From assembly GCA_030248195.1 (NCBI GenBank), contig JASAND010026177.1, positions 1 through 64,000 of the forward strand: a stretch of DNA of 64,000 bases. Reading direction: 5' to 3'. Of the stretch, positions 23,701 to 33,800 are shown one piece after another. The notes below the pieces were generated by a model that did not search any database, was not told where the DNA came from, and saw only the letters and a list, made by a program, of their open reading frames with translations. This DNA is from Trissonchulus latispiculum. Its lineage: Eukaryota > Nematoda > Enoplea > Enoplida > Ironidae. The position numbers and the translations under genes were made by a program. Numbering within the stretch: position 1 is the stretch's first letter; each line of letters begins with the position of its first letter.

Positions 23701-26700
23701 ATCGGAAATCTCGAATTTTTGAAACGGGATTGCGCGAAGGGTGTTAGAACGCTAAAAGAACTTATTTCGGAAAGTTTCATCAAATTTCATCTTGATTTAC
23801 GCCGCCAAATAACAATATGTGTCCAAAAGGAATCACCAAATTAAGAAATTAGTAAAAACAATATCAAAACACCACGTCCGTATGTATATACTAAACATGG
23901 TTATTTCGTTTAAATAGGTAACTTGTTAGAACTATTTCAGATGCGGCCAAAGATGCCGATTAGAGCGAGTTTGGCCAAATTCACATTCGATGTTATCATT
24001 GACATTGTTGGAAATGCAAAATTCAACAGTTTCCAAGACGAGTCGAAGATAAGCAGATACTTCAGAAATCTTACTGGCTCAAAAAACTTGGGCGGAAAAT
24101 GGCCATATGGGTTTTTGAAGCTTATTAAGTATGAGCTCTTTTCTTTGTTCTAATTCTGACCAATTCTAAGACTTTAACTTACTATTTTCCTATGGCTATT
24201 GGATATGCTGCACATATGCATATGAGTATGACAGATCTCTCACTTAGGTATCCTTTTTCTCATGTGTATTCCGGCGGTATTGTCCTACGCCCAATTTTTG
24301 CACTTTATCGTATCACACAGAGAAGCATACAATGATTATACACAGGACATTATTTTACACGGTAGTAAGTAAATAGCGTTTGAGGCCGATCGGCCTAAGC
24401 CGGCCGATAGAGCTGAGCATTTTGGCCCGTAGACCCGGGCCGGGCCGATATCCGTTGCTTAGCGGGCCGGGCCGAGAAAGTTTTCAACTGCGGGCCGGAG
24501 CGGGCCGAAACGGGCCGGATCGACTTAAGAAAATGTTGTAAAATCACTTAAAGTAGCTAAATATTTGCTTCTGGTTATTCTACACCAAAAATTAACGTTT
24601 CCATCCGTTTCCATCAAGCACTGAAACGTTTGAAATAATATAGTTTGGAAAATTTTCCCAATTTTCCTTTGGGGCGTCGTGCCGGGCCGAAAAATGTTGC
24701 CATCGGCCTGGCCGGCCGAGCAAGATGTTGGGGCGGGCCGGACCGGGCCGAGCCGAAAAATGCGGCCGTGCTCGTCTCTACCGGCCGAAGACTTTCGTTC
24801 GCCTTCCGGACGCCGGCCGCCGGCTAAGCCGCACCGGCCGGCCACCTGCCTGGCTGCAAATCCACAATCAAAAATTTACAATTTAGAGCTTCAAATGAAC
24901 TCCAAGTCTAGCTATGCTACAAAGCAGAAGCTAAGACTAAACTACGCCACGCTAAACTACCTAACTCACTGTCGTCTCTAACTTCTCTAACGTCTACTTC
25001 CCTAACTTGTCTTACTGTAGCTGGAATACGAAATAGAATGTGTTTAATTCACAGCAAATTAAAGTTTTATTGAACGACAAAAATCAAAGTACTCTAGGGC
25101 TCTCGACGTTTGATAATATCTACATTTAGTCTCGGATTTACTTTCATACTCTTTTTTCATATTTTTATACTCTCTTTGTCAACATCATCGTCTTTCTGTT
25201 CCAGCTACAGTATTGGGACAAAAACTGGATATGCTTCAAGGAGGGTCATGGTTTGGAAGCTGGGAGCTGCGTATTTACACAAAAACTTTTTAAAAAATCT
25301 GGTTTTAGTCTGGTCTGTGCAGTCAGTGACCACGTACACCTACATTTTTTAATGTAACACCCGAAAAATCAATATTTTAGCAGTCCTAATAGCTGCACTG
25401 CAAACTGCTCCAGGCCGGTAGCCGGCCGATCTACGGGCTCAACGGTGGCCGGCCGGCTTCGAACACTAGGAGTAAAACACTATATCTCGGCAATATTTTG
25501 GCACCATAGCTTGCGCATAGCGTTCAGAGCGCAGCGATGTTTGTTTGCAAGTTTGTTCGAGATTTGGGGTTTATTTATTCTCATTATACACAGCCAAGCT
25601 CGTTTTTTCTAATGTTGTTGTATCAGTTTTTTTAGACACATCCCGCAATTTATTTCTATCACTGCAACTGTTCGGAGTTTTCTTGAAGGTGTAATCAACA
25701 GCAGATTGGATCATTCGAATGAGACAGATAATATGGATTATATCGACTCATTGGCCAAGGCTTACAAAACTGGCGAAATGAGCCGGCAGGAAATTTTGGA
25801 TGAATCGATGACATTGTTATTGGCTGGTCATGAAACGACATCAACAACCCTGACTTGGGTCCTCCATCTTTTGGCGCTTCATCCAGAAAAACAAACTGAA
25901 GTAAACGAAATTTTGTACAGCTTTCCCCTTTGTTTGTTTGTGGGATCCATTAAGCATTCTCCCCCTCCTCCAGTCCAAGTAAACCTTCGCCCCACCAACG
26001 CGTTATCTTTTCTATAGTTTAACCGCTATACCTCAAGTTTTGTTTCGGCTGTATTCCAACACATTTAAATACAAAAAACTAGAAAAGAAAATAAACTTAA
26101 TAAATTTATAAATAAATGTAGTAATTAATTCTTAATTAATTAATAATCCTAAACTGCTCAGCGTCTCACTCTTAATATTACCTCTCTGCATTCCTGTTGT
26201 AAATTCCCTTAACATTCCTATTATAAACTCTTGGTTAAAATTAGTTTGGTCAATATTGATAGTTTTGTTCAATTTTGTAACTAAAACATGCCATAATTCC
26301 AAGTTTGATCTCTGCAAACGATTGATATTTTAGGCCAGACTGGAAGCAATTACTAAATTGGGATCTCTGAAAAACGTTCCAGACATGGAAATCATTAATG
26401 AACTGAAGTACTGTACAGCTGTAATAAATGAAGCTCTGCGACTGTACCCTGCCATACCTAGTACAATGAGAGTCAGCGATCGTGAACAGACTGTATTAGG
26501 TTAGTGATCAGTACCCAAATAGAACAAGAGTGTGTACTGTAATTACGATATCGATCCTGTTGTCTCTTCATTAACTCACAGTTTTGCAAAAATGGCTTTC
26601 ATGAAAATTAATGATAAACAATCTCAAACGCCTGCTTTGTGTCACTAATTAACTTTTCCTATTCATAGGCTACAAAGTTCCTCCTGGTGCGGAAGTGATG

Positions 26701-27009
26701 ATATCATTTGGTGCTCTACATCGCCATCAGTGTTACTGGGAGAATCCCACCGAATTTATTCCGGAACGATTTCTAGATCCCAATTCCGTAAACTGGGATG
26801 CTTTCATGCCTTTTGGGACCGGATCCCATAAATGCCTGGGTTATAAATTTGCTATGATGGAGTCAACTTTAGCTCTAGCAATGCTCCTGTGTAACTTTGA
26901 GTTTTCCATGCCCACTGATGCACCTGACTACAAACCTGAAATTTATCTTATCATACTATCTGAAAAACCATTTCTGGAACTATGTGTTAAAAGTATTCTA
27001 TCGGATTAG
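5516..27009 (+). CDS. Cytochrome P450, six-exon gene
   Basis: Exons 5516-5767, 21011-21374, 23918-24128, 25636-25900, 26334-26499 and 26669-27009 join in frame (phases 0,1,2,0,1) into 1599 nt, 532 residues, a normal P450 length. The product should be a haem-thiolate monooxygenase anchored in the ER by an N-terminal hydrophobic helix (residues about 4-28) and reduced by NADPH-P450 reductase. Visible motifs: helix C HQRHRK, the helix I oxygen-binding AGHETTST, the ExxR motif EALR, PERF, and the haem loop FGTGSHKCLG with its cysteine ligand. It looks closest to the CYP3/CYP4/CYP46-type microsomal groups; substrate and subfamily cannot be told. Intron 1 (15.2 kb) is packed with transposons. The exon 1 to exon 2 junction has an alternative in-frame pair (donor at 5733, acceptor two bases earlier) giving a shorter product; the longer form fits the family spacing better. 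Confidence 0.88.
5935..6425. repeat. Inverted repeat (foldback) in P450 intron 1
   Basis: Arms at about 5935-6110 and 6255-6425 are inverted. The left arm has GCTAAAATTTGGTGTGGGTA and TTTCGCGAAATTCGA; their complements occur on the right as TACCCACACCAAATTTTAGC and TCGAATTTCGCGAAA. The loop is about 150 bp. Non-coding. Confidence 0.7.
6805..6970. repeat. Second copy of the 4.7 kb foldback interior
   Basis: Repeats the CTTGGTCCCCCCGTACCAAA to AAAGTTAGGGCTGGGGGG stretch of 4718-4890 in the same orientation, but without the GCGCAAAAGATC ends. Confidence 0.55.
7411..8426. mobile_element. TTAA-flanked TIR element, related family
   Basis: Left end TTAAGGTGGTGGTATCCTTT; right end has GGAAACCAGCACCTTAA, its approximate complement, so TTAA bounds both sides. 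The interior (GAAACGCTATAAGTTTCGC, GACATATGGGCCGAGGG) recurs inside 39560-39900 and at 43984-46440, and inverted at 10920-11570. No transposase frame. Confidence 0.6.
8427..9130. repeat. 0.7 kb near-perfect palindrome bounded by TTAA
   Basis: Arms of about 350 bp meet near 8775. The left arm starts GGTCCATTTTTGGG and the right arm ends CCCAAAAATGGACC. Intervening matches include TTTCATGTGTTAAACATAGG against CCTATGTTTAACACATGAAA. TTAA stands at both outer ends (8423-8426, 9131-9134). The transcript would form a very long hairpin. Confidence 0.8.
10525..10922. mobile_element. 398-bp MITE with 37/38-bp TIRs
   Basis: Left end GATCTCTTGAACTTTATGAC continues to GACATGG. The right end is its complement through CCATGTTGACACC to AGTTCAAGAGATC with one mismatch. 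No clear target duplication. The interior word CATTCGAAAGCTCT also occurs in the palindrome at 28.4 kb. Non-coding. Confidence 0.7.
10920..11570 (-). repeat. Inverted copy of the 7.5-8.3 kb element interior
   Basis: Reads as the reverse complement of about 7680-8300: CTCCCAGTAGGTAGACGAGA here against CTACCTACTGGGAG there, and GGTCAAAAAATGG against CCATTTTTTGACC. With 7411-8426 it makes a long-range inverted repeat about 2.6 kb apart. Confidence 0.65.
11571..12300. other. AT-rich decayed repeat, no gene
   Basis: Holds imperfect AAATTTT-rich foldbacks and a stretch near 12180-12300 (AAGAACCAACGACCAAGTAT) that is an inverted match to 5885-5925. No complete element boundary. Confidence 0.35.
12301..15690. 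other. Unassigned intronic sequence, possibly an old retroelement
   Basis: Composition is more even than the surroundings. Starts near TGTCACGTCCCAAACTCG, which could be an LTR end, but no second copy was found. A 78-codon minus frame at 12594-12830 has several cysteines and no family I recognise; a plus frame at 14219-14587 is also unplaced. A direct repeat AGTTAAGGTGGTCTAAAA occurs twice at 15172-15213. Confidence 0.3.
15693..16001 (+). pseudogene. Diverged second copy of P450 exon 1
   Basis: From CAGACTGACATAAACG (15693) through ATG 15741 the sequence parallels 5466-5770, and the coding part is about 76% identical in protein (65 of 86 residues). It keeps the open frame and the anchor (MFTAFCLLQAALAVVFV). 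The base pair matching the exon 1 splice donor is AT instead of GT (15993-15994), while the internal GTAAAT (15957) is kept. It could be a dead exon copy, or an alternative first exon using the internal donor. Homology fades soon after the stop. Confidence 0.65.
16052..16110. repeat. Alternating CG/TG microsatellite
   Basis: Alternating purine-pyrimidine GCGCGCGCGTGTGTGTGCGC and following GTGAGTG repeats, a sequence type prone to form Z-DNA. Confidence 0.75.
16391..16475 (+). repeat. Left copy of ~84-bp direct repeat flanking the gag-only LTR element
   Basis: CTCTCATCCTGTCGCAGACC through AAATCCTATC ends one base before the 5' LTR. It is repeated at 20902-20985, starting directly after the 3' LTR, with about six differences. 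See the finding on a TSD-like 84-bp duplication. Confidence 0.8.
16476..16546 (+). repeat. 5' LTR, first part
   Basis: TGTTGTAGTGTGATTTTAAC to AGTAGAATGATGT, matching 20714-20784. The last 13 bases are the LINE target-site duplication. Confidence 0.85.
16547..19654 (-). mobile_element. RTE-like LINE, near full length
   Basis: A 3.1 kb non-LTR element bounded by a perfect 13-bp target duplication AGTAGAATGATGT (16534-16546, 19655-19667). The 5' end lies about 8 bp before the ATG at 19646. The 3' end (low coordinates) is a short repeat of AAGTGCAAGTAAGTGCA type instead of poly-A. A single endonuclease-RT frame, short ends and a microsatellite-like tail fit the RTE clade. It sits antisense to the P450 inside the host LTR. 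Confidence 0.9.
16587..19646 (-). pseudogene. LINE endonuclease-reverse transcriptase frame with two stops
   Basis: One frame of about 1020 codons reads through 19646 to 16587 with only two in-frame stops, TGA at 18798-18800 and TAG at 17205-17207, and no frameshift. The N-terminal third is an APE-type endonuclease (IWNVRAL, LCGDFNADCG, GSDHYLV). The middle is the RT: FVDLAAAFDSV (motif A), GVRQGCIISPLLFN (motif B) and YADDLILLAE (catalytic motif C). The C-terminal part carries AAKRLRWFGHVCRM, common in RTE-type proteins. As it stands no full-length protein can be made, so the copy is recent but dead. Confidence 0.9.
19668..19784 (+). repeat. 5' LTR, second part
   Basis: GATCCAGAGCTATATAAGTG (containing a TATA-like TATATAA, the likely LTR promoter) to CGATACAACA, matching 20785-20901. 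It is followed by TTTTGGCGACG, a possible primer-binding site. Confidence 0.85.
19833..20661 (+). pseudogene. Gag frame of the small LTR element
   Basis: One frame from before 19856 to TAA 20659-20661 carries a retrotransposon gag core (WKQWKELFSTYLVASG, FLQRRQRSNEPFSQYLSEL, MLRDQIVERIHNPKIREQLF), then a basic linker and a CCHC zinc knuckle CNVCGKLGHYMKVC (20534-20575). Two TGA stops interrupt it, after codon EAQ near 19967 and at about 20390. The start is uncertain. No pol frame follows. Confidence 0.75.
20714..20901 (+). repeat. 3' LTR of the gag-only element
   Basis: 188 bp, TGTTGTAG to TACAACA, preceded by the purine tract AGAAGGAGGGA and followed directly by the right 84-bp repeat. Confidence 0.88.
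20902..20985 (+). repeat. Right copy of the ~84-bp flanking direct repeat
   Basis: CTCTCATCCTCTCGCAGACC through AAATCCTATC, beginning with the first base after the 3' LTR. It lies only about 25 bp before P450 exon 2. Confidence 0.8.
21011..21374 (+). CDS. P450 exon 2
   Basis: Encodes YIERTKFTSDNGIMCYFRV, then the helix B/C region with WFVGKSSMLINDGEIHQRH. In helix C the usual Trp position is occupied by HQRHRK. Acceptor TTTTAGAG before TAC; donor GTTTTT after G at 21374 (phase 1). Confidence 0.85.
21800..22000. repeat. GTTTCAG-iteration element in P450 intron 2
   Basis: Many copies of AGTTTCAG in one orientation, then the complement CTGAAAC, ending GTGCCTGAAACATCACTA. That end, read inverted, is a hAT-like TAGTGATGTTTCAGG. 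The left boundary is unclear. A similar CTGAAACTGAAACTGAAA stretch lies at 40020. Confidence 0.5.
22421..22505. repeat. Fragment of the MITE family found at 55876
   Basis: CCCTTTAGAAAAGTGGGCGG and GACAGTTGGGCCAAGTCAGA match the complement of the left end of the 55876-56436 MITE. The other end was not found. Confidence 0.6.
22592..23844. mobile_element. TTAA-flanked TIR DNA element, copy 2
   Basis: Left TTAAGGTGGTGATTCCCTTT; right CCAAAAGGAATCACC then TTAA (23841-23844). Inverted homologue of 599-2057: the strand-reversed right half matches 605-790 (AATCAAGATGAAATTTGA). A T/G-rich low-complexity run (22905-23060) has expanded inside. Non-coding. Confidence 0.7.
23918..24128 (+). CDS. P450 exon 3
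   Basis: Acceptor TTTAAATAG, donor GTATGAGC. Encodes SLAKFTFDVIIDIVGNAKF, the conserved helix E region, and ends in KWPYGFLKLIK. The exon joins exon 2 in phase 1 and exon 4 in phase 2. Confidence 0.85.
24374..25468. mobile_element. hAT-like element with CCGG-rich arms (1.1 kb)
   Basis: Ends TAGCGTTTGAGGCCGATCGG and, inverted, TAGTGTTCGAAGCCGGCCGG. Flanks TAAGTAAA (24366-24373) and GGAGTAAA (25469-25476) match at 6 of 8 bases, an aged 8-bp target duplication. Blocks rich in CGGGCCGGGCCG lie at 24376-24520 and 24670-24845. No transposase. Lies in P450 intron 3. Confidence 0.6.
25636..25900 (+). CDS. P450 exon 4: helix I
   Basis: Acceptor TTTTTTTAG, donor GTAAAC. Encodes HIPQFISITATVRSFLEGV and then the oxygen-activation motif AGHETTSTTLTW followed by LHPEKQTE. 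The T of AGHETT is the proton-relay threonine of the family. Confidence 0.9.
26334..26499 (+). CDS. P450 exon 5: K helix
   Basis: Acceptor TTGATATTTTAG, donor GTTAGT (phase 1). Encodes ARLEAITKLGSLKNVPDMEI and AVINEALRLYPAIPSTMRV; EALR is the ExxR salt-bridge motif. Confidence 0.9.
26669..27009 (+). CDS. P450 exon 6: haem-binding loop and C-terminus
   Basis: Acceptor CCTATTCATAG. Encodes GYKVPPGAEVMISFGALHR, PTEFIPERFLD and the haem signature FMPFGTGSHKCLGYKFAMME (FxxGxxxCxG complete). Ends at TAG 27007-27009. Confidence 0.93.
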
Positions 27010-27105
27010 TAGACATGGTGATTAGTCGGATCAGTTGATTTGTTTTTCTACCATTATTTTTGAACAAATTGTAAACGTACTAATTCTGACGTTGCTAATT
27101 CATCA

Positions 27106-27198
<93 letters not shown>
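27106..27198. repeat. (TA)n microsatellite
   Basis: Around 45 uninterrupted TA units in the presumed P450 3' UTR or just beyond. Length is likely to be unstable. Confidence 0.95.
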
Positions 27199-27200
<2 letters not shown>

Positions 27201-27312
27201 TTTCAGTTTCTTTCACGCAGCTGACCTGACTGACATTTTTCTTTGGAATTTTGTCCTGCTCTGTCTCCGTCATTTTGATAGGAAGTAGACATATTTTGTC
27301 AAAACTTTAACC

Positions 27313-27318
27313 AATAAA
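27313..27318 (+). promoter_or_regulatory. Candidate P450 polyadenylation signal
   Basis: First AATAAA after the P450 stop, 304 bases downstream and beyond the TA run. No transcript evidence. Confidence 0.4.
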
Positions 27319-27692
27319 TTATTTCTTTCAGCCCTGAGCCCTTGTAATTGCAGCATATAACTGCTCTGAGTGCATGCTGTGGTTCTGTCAAGTCTTAACA
27401 CGCACATCACAAACCAGAAATTGAATAAATGCGACCATCCTTCATAGATTAATTTAATTTTTAAAATTGTAATTGTCCTAACTACAATTTATAACGTCCG
27501 GTTCCTTCCATTATAAAACAATTTCGTTTAATCTGGCGTCAAGTGGATAAGCGAATTCAGCAAACAGTTTTATAATTCAAATTCAGCAAACAAAACGACA
27601 TATTGAATCAAGAGTACAGACAGACATACATCTATGGATATTATATATAGAGTGCTACTGGGACATTACATTTTAATTGAACAAAGTTTGTT

Positions 27693-27698
27693 TTTATT
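27693..27698 (-). promoter_or_regulatory. Candidate FHL polyadenylation signal
   Basis: AATAAA on the minus strand about 15 bases after the FHL stop; unusually close, so a more distal site may be used. Confidence 0.3.
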
Positions 27699-27712
27699 TT
27701 CTTGTCTTTCAG

Positions 27713-27870
27713 TTAGTCTGACCCAGGTTTAGCACACTTTCCGCAAAGAATATCGGGACCATCCGTTATGAATCCCTTCCCGACGAGCGATTCCGAACAC
27801 TTGGTGCAATTAAAGCAATCATTGTGCCAATCTTGGCCTTTAAAAGACACGTACTTTGAACCAGTCAAAC
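27713..27870 (-). CDS. FHL: FHL exon 5: last LIM domain
   Basis: Acceptor ATGATTTTAG; GLTGSKYVSFKGQDWHNDCF then SESLVGKGFITDGPDILCGK, ending KPGSD and TAA at 27713-27715. Confidence 0.92.
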
Positions 27871-30800
27871 CTAAAATCATGTGGAAAAATATTGGGTACT
27901 GTTAAGAGACTCACCTATCTCAGAAACAATTAAGTAATTAAGTTATGAAATTAAAAAGAATCGGTCAATACTAAGTGAAAGACCTCGTCAGACAGAACAG
28001 TTTCGGAAGGCTACTCCTAATGATTTATGCCTTACTTTAGAGGGGCGATTTTTCTGGAATATGCATTGCATTAGTGCTGTTCACCGGCCCAATTTTTCCT
28101 GGGCCGTTTGCCGACCGGTGCAACTTTTCGCCGGCTATCCAAGGCAGATTGAAGGCAGATTGTAGCACGTTTAAGACGATAAGCCACAAACACTGTCACA
28201 GGTGTCGTATACTATTTTGTCACCTATGCTAAAATGTCACCTAAGCTAATTTTTCACAGAAAAGTCTCGTTACTTTTCCAATCTCGTTGTTTTTAATGGC
28301 ATTGGACAGCTCTTGCAAAGACGATTGTTTTGATATAAAATAATGTGGTAATTAAGCTAATTATAGCTGCTAATTAACACTTAAAATTAACATAGGAAAT
28401 TTTAAAATTTTAGGTGAAACCTATCATGTTGTATATCATTCGAAAGCTCTTGACGAAGCGGATTCAATGGGCTAACAATTAAGCCAACTAATTGGCCTAG
28501 CAATGCGTGATAGCTCCATATGTTACAGAAACATAGGTTTTTCGGATAAAGTTTCGGCTAGCTTAACTAATTGGCTTAATTGTTAGCCTATTAAATCCGC
28601 CTCGTCAAGAGCTTTCGAATGATATACAACATGATAGGTTCCACCTAAAATTTGAAAATTTTCTATGTTAATTTTAAGTGTTAATTAGCAGCTATAATTA
28701 GCTTAATTGCCACATTATTTTATATCAAAACAATCGTCTCAGCAAGAGCTATCCAATGCCATTAAAAATAACGAGATTGGAAAAGTAACGAGGCTTTTCT
28801 GTAAAAATTAGCTTAGGTGACATTTTAGCATAGGTGACAAAATAGTATACGACACCGGCCGCCGGCCGGCCTGTATCTGGTATGTCAGCCGGCGTGTATC
28901 TGACCGGCCGGCCGGGCTAGACAGGGACGGTGCACAACACTACTTTGCATCTTCAGGAGTATATTATTGATGTGTAAAGCCGACTATAAGAGGAAAAATA
29001 ACACATTGCACTCGCCCTAGTGTCCTACGTCTGCTACATACGCGAAACTTAAGTAATAAACATAGATCTTGTTGTTATTGGTTGAAAAAGTTTCACAGTT
29101 TTAAAATATGAAAATATTTAATTTCTTAAACTTTGAAATTTAAGCTGTAGGAAACGTCAGCGAAAAAACTATTATTGTCGTCGATTTTGTTAACAGAATT
29201 GATTCTTCGTGCTGAATGCTGAACAGGCATCCAAATTCGTTTTTCCATCAAAGTGCGAGTTAAAGTTCTAAGCTTAAGTTTACATCCACACTGATCTAAC
29301 AAAAGTTGGATTGAGAAATGAATTTTAGATTTGCATTTAGCGTTAATGAAAACCGCTGAAGCCAACATTTGAAAAAATTGACGACAAAAGCTTTTGGCTT
29401 CTAATAACCACCCCTAATGTTTCTTAAGTGCAAACACATTCGCACAAACACTTACGATAATAATTAACAATTTAAGATTTGCGAAAGTTACAAAAATGTA
29501 CATACAGATTACCTAAACCTAACAACTTTATAACTATTAAAAAATTTTAATTTTTAGATTTTCGGTTTATTATGACATAGTGTAGCACAATCCAGCTAAA
29601 GTACAGCATGTGAAATCGTTGAATTTAGATTTCTTCTAGGCTTAACATTAGCTTCTAAGGTCAGGGGAAGAAGGTTCAATTAAGGCATTGCCTGTATAAA
29701 GTTCAATTGATCCCTTACGACAAATGAATATTACATGAAATTGTGTGAAATCAATTTCTTGCATCGTTACAGATTTGTATGGATTGCGTGGAAGTATGTA
29801 TAATTTGTTTTAAGGTTTTAATACCCATACAAAAATTACCTATTTTTGGCAACGTAGTCATATAAAAATATTACAATTCTTTCTTCTACAAGCATATAAT
29901 GAACCTATCGTATGTTTTCAAAAGGGTTTATAAGCAAAGAAGCGAATTTTTGTCCCGAGTGTTTCCAGCATATTAGACGCTTAGATTGAATTAGAAAGAG
30001 TGCAGTATCTAATCTACTCTTCCTTGTATAAACTCATGTATGAAGTATTACGCCAATTTCTGGTGACAAATTACAGTTACTTACTAACTATTATTAACCA
30101 ATAACAGTTGAAAATAATTATAGCTTCCGAAAATATGCTTTCAAGCAGCCTTCAAATATTTGCATTTTCTTTTTAATCCAAGTTGCCAATTTCATGATAC
30201 TAAAAAGTATAAGTTAACTAACCCATGATTGGTCGACTGCACGCAGAGCATCGTTTGGCGAAGTATTCACCGTAGCATTTTCCGCAGTAAGGTTTATCAT
30301 TTTTAACAGTGAATCTCTGACCTGCTAAGTTGCACTCACATCCAAAGCAACAGAAGCAGGATCGATGCCACGGCTGACCCTTGAAACTCACGCCTTCACC
30401 CACAATCTTCTAAAACAAAAAATTAATTAGATTATTAAGTATTATAAGTTTGCGTATTTTGAAACTTATAAAGAGGTTCAGTTCAGGTTCACTCATTGCA
30501 TATGGTTCGATGTAGCTATTGTAGAGTGTAGAGTGTACTGCAGAGTTGGCTCCGGGTCCGAATTTTCGGATCGGAAACCCAAACCTAGACCCGTTCGCAT
30601 ATCAAAGCTTTCCAAAAATGCATTCATTTTTGCTTCAATGCTGCAAATAAAAGTCTCTTTTCGACAGACCTGGAAGCACTTAGCGCACTTGGTAGCAAAT
30701 TTATCCTCATAGCATTGGGTGCAATAAACGTCGTTATCTTTTGGGACGAAACTGTTGGTTCCTATCGCTTCACTGCAGTTGACGCAACGGAAACAGTGAT

Positions 30801-33800
30801 CGTGCCAATGTTGACCTTTAAATTCCAATTTCTTCTGTCCTTAAATGACAATTGAAACTAAAATTAGGTAGCTACATAACTGAACATTATTAATGTACAG
30901 CAAGAGTATATCAAATTTAAGAATAGCTGAATTTTAATATGATGTGATCACAAAGCCAAACTGTTAAAGACTACTGTAAGTATGGTTATACGAAAGTACG
31001 ATATATGAAAATAAAGTATTGGCCCAGCCGGGGATCGAACCACGGCGCTACAGATCTGCAGTCTGACGTGTCAACGTCACTAAAGCATCAGCTGAATTCC
31101 CATATCCGGCTTACACACATATCTGTAGAACAAGCAGTAGAGCTGTAGGTAGAGCTTGCTCTTTCTCCACTTTGTTTCTACTTACCGTATTATGCCAAAC
31201 AGTGGCACACCCAATAAAACACCCATGGGTGTTTTTTCGGGGGGTTGGCGGTTTTTTGGATTTCTCAATGCTCAAATGCATGCCGTGGGAAACTAAAAAT
31301 TCGTGAATAAAGTTATGGCTGAATAGCTATTTCAAGGCTTAGAATCAATTGTATGTTGTTTGGATAAGTAAGCAACTGACACTTCCCGAGCACTCTGTCG
31401 TCAGCAAAACTTTATCGAATTTATCGAAAATTGGCTAAGTAGCAGTTATAAGACTGTTTCCAAAAAATAGCCCATGGGCGGGGTGGACGCTTTTTTGGAT
31501 TACAAAAATCAAGTCCGAAATAGCCGAATCCGAAAAAACGCCCATGGGCTACTGTTTGGCATAATACGGTACGTGGGTTCACGTAGTGAAAGTCATGTAC
31601 ATTGGTACACGAATTCCGACAAGACTTGATGAGATTATGCCTCCGTAGCTCATCCGGCAGAGCGTTTGCCTAGTGCGCAAAATATCGCGGGTTCGAGCCC
31701 CACCGGAGGTCCGAAGTTTTCGGACCTTCGGTGGTACATGACTTTCTTCTTCTTCTTTATCAAAATATATTGTTTAGAATACTGATTTCCTTACATTACT
31801 TTACGTTATGCAGAACTGTTGCTCTACCTCCTTTAAAAACCTGGTCACATCCATTACAGCGCATTGCAAAGGCTTGCTCGTGACACTCGGCACAGTAAAT
31901 GGCGTTGTCCTTCGTTCCGAAAGGCTTGTCCACCAGGGAACAGTGACAAGTACTGCAGATGAAACAGAATTCGTGCCAATGGCGCTCTTGATAAGACAGA
32001 TCCTAAATACACAGAATGGAACACACTCATTAGATTAGACACATGTTCAGATTATATTTACACGTTTTGGATAGTCTCTGTTTATGTGCCCTTTTCTTCA
32101 GGCTTTTGCTTTAGGCGGTCGGTTTGATCGGGTCTCATCTGGGCTCAAATTAATTTATTTGGTTTAGTGGTTCAGGGTTCCGGATGAAAAAATAGCTAAG
32201 AGACCAATGGAAAATGTTTATCGTTCCCTAGAAAGAGAATATATAGAGTCTAAATTGATGGTTTCTAAATTAATATTAATTATTATTGAACTAAATTATT
32301 AAACTAACTAACTATTAATATTTCAACTCTAACAAATATGTAAGTACGGAATCAGTGAAAACTATAAACGATAGCAAGAAGGGCTGCAAGTTTTTCAAAA
32401 TGGTAAACATTGAAATCAAATGCTAACTTGAAGTTTTAATGATCAATTAAAACGTACAAAACTAATACAAAAGAAGGTAATAGGTTTATTATATTGCAGT
32501 CTTCGGTTCGGAATATATTAAAATTTTTGAGGAGGCTTAATCTAACTCTGGATGTCCGTCATTTTTTTCTGCCAATCACATGTCTTTAATACGATAGGCT
32601 ATTAAATAAAAACTGTTACAGTGTAATTCAATTTTCGACAACTAAATTGAAATTTTCCGCGTCAATTCTATTTAAAATTTAGATACTCTCATGGATCAGA
32701 TTTTTCAAAATGGTCTTTTATTTCACAAAATTAACCTTAGCTTTGGCATAATAAAGAAGCGGCAGCATATAAAGGAGGGGCCGGAGAACGGAAGCAACAT
32801 TTTTGTCTGATTTTTGAAAGATTGATTACGACCATGTAAAGCAGCTGAAAAAGAACATTGTGGTACTATTTTTATTTATAGGAAATCCTATTGGAAATGT
32901 TTCCAGAAATGTTTGTTTTGGTTCAAATTATTCTGAAGGGACTGCTTAAGGTCCGAGACAAAACACTGGGTTTGATCCAATAGTCTTTAGCTCTAAAAAC
33001 TGTCATGAAAATTACTGTTCCAAAACTTGACAAATGGTTTTTTCTATCAGCGCGAACTTTTCTGTCTTACATTCGGGAAGTAAGCGCTATGTAATGCTGT
33101 CAAAGCTTTCCCAGTTGTACCAAATCAAACCAAAATCAGCAGCGGATTAACCAAAGCTTAACTGCTAATTTGCCATTAAAAAATTGAACTTAAGAGTAAG
33201 GCCTAATCTTATTGTAATGTAGCTGTATGATGTATTGTAGCTATAGATTTTACAGAAATATAAAAATAGTTAAAAAGTGTTGCTTTTTGATCCTATGGTG
33301 CAATCAACTTTCATAAAATATTATCATAATGTTGAAATGAATGTGCAAAAAGATAAATTAATCCTTTGTTAGGTTCATGCTCAGAATCCGTGGTTTGAAA
33401 CGAAGTATTAGCTCAATGTTTGGACACTTTCTTGTCATCTTTATCGCAATGTCACTTGCATGCAAGCTATTGAAACAGCAGGGTGTCGAAATTCAGGCGG
33501 ACCAAGCATGTACAGGAAGCGAAGTTTGTGGAGTCAAGAAGAGCAAGAAAGGAGCAACCTCTTGAGGGGCTCACATAGGGCCAATGCTATCCACGTCTAA
33601 TCCCGGGTTAACTCGCTTACCCGGATTTACTTGGCTATCATATCATTATCACATGAATTTAAGAGTAAGCGACTTAGCCCAGGTTTGGGCGTTGATAACA
33701 TTGGATGGTAATGGGCCTGGTTTAGCTGGACTAGGTGAAGACAAAACCACCAACAGGCTATACCAAAGTACTGGTAGAAATATAGTTCCCAACATGAGAA

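Noticed and set aside
24525..24981. Gly/Arg/Ala-rich frames on both strands
   Set aside because: Chance frames through the GC-rich arms of the hAT-like element.
27035..27229. Ile/Tyr repeat frame
   Set aside because: Translation of the (TA)n microsatellite.
31640..31715. Functional tRNA gene (also considered at 4993, 31021, 35443, 47641)
   Set aside because: Box A and B are present, but the copies are diverged from each other, acceptor stems pair poorly and each sits in a repeated unit with a tail, so SINE-type copies are more likely.
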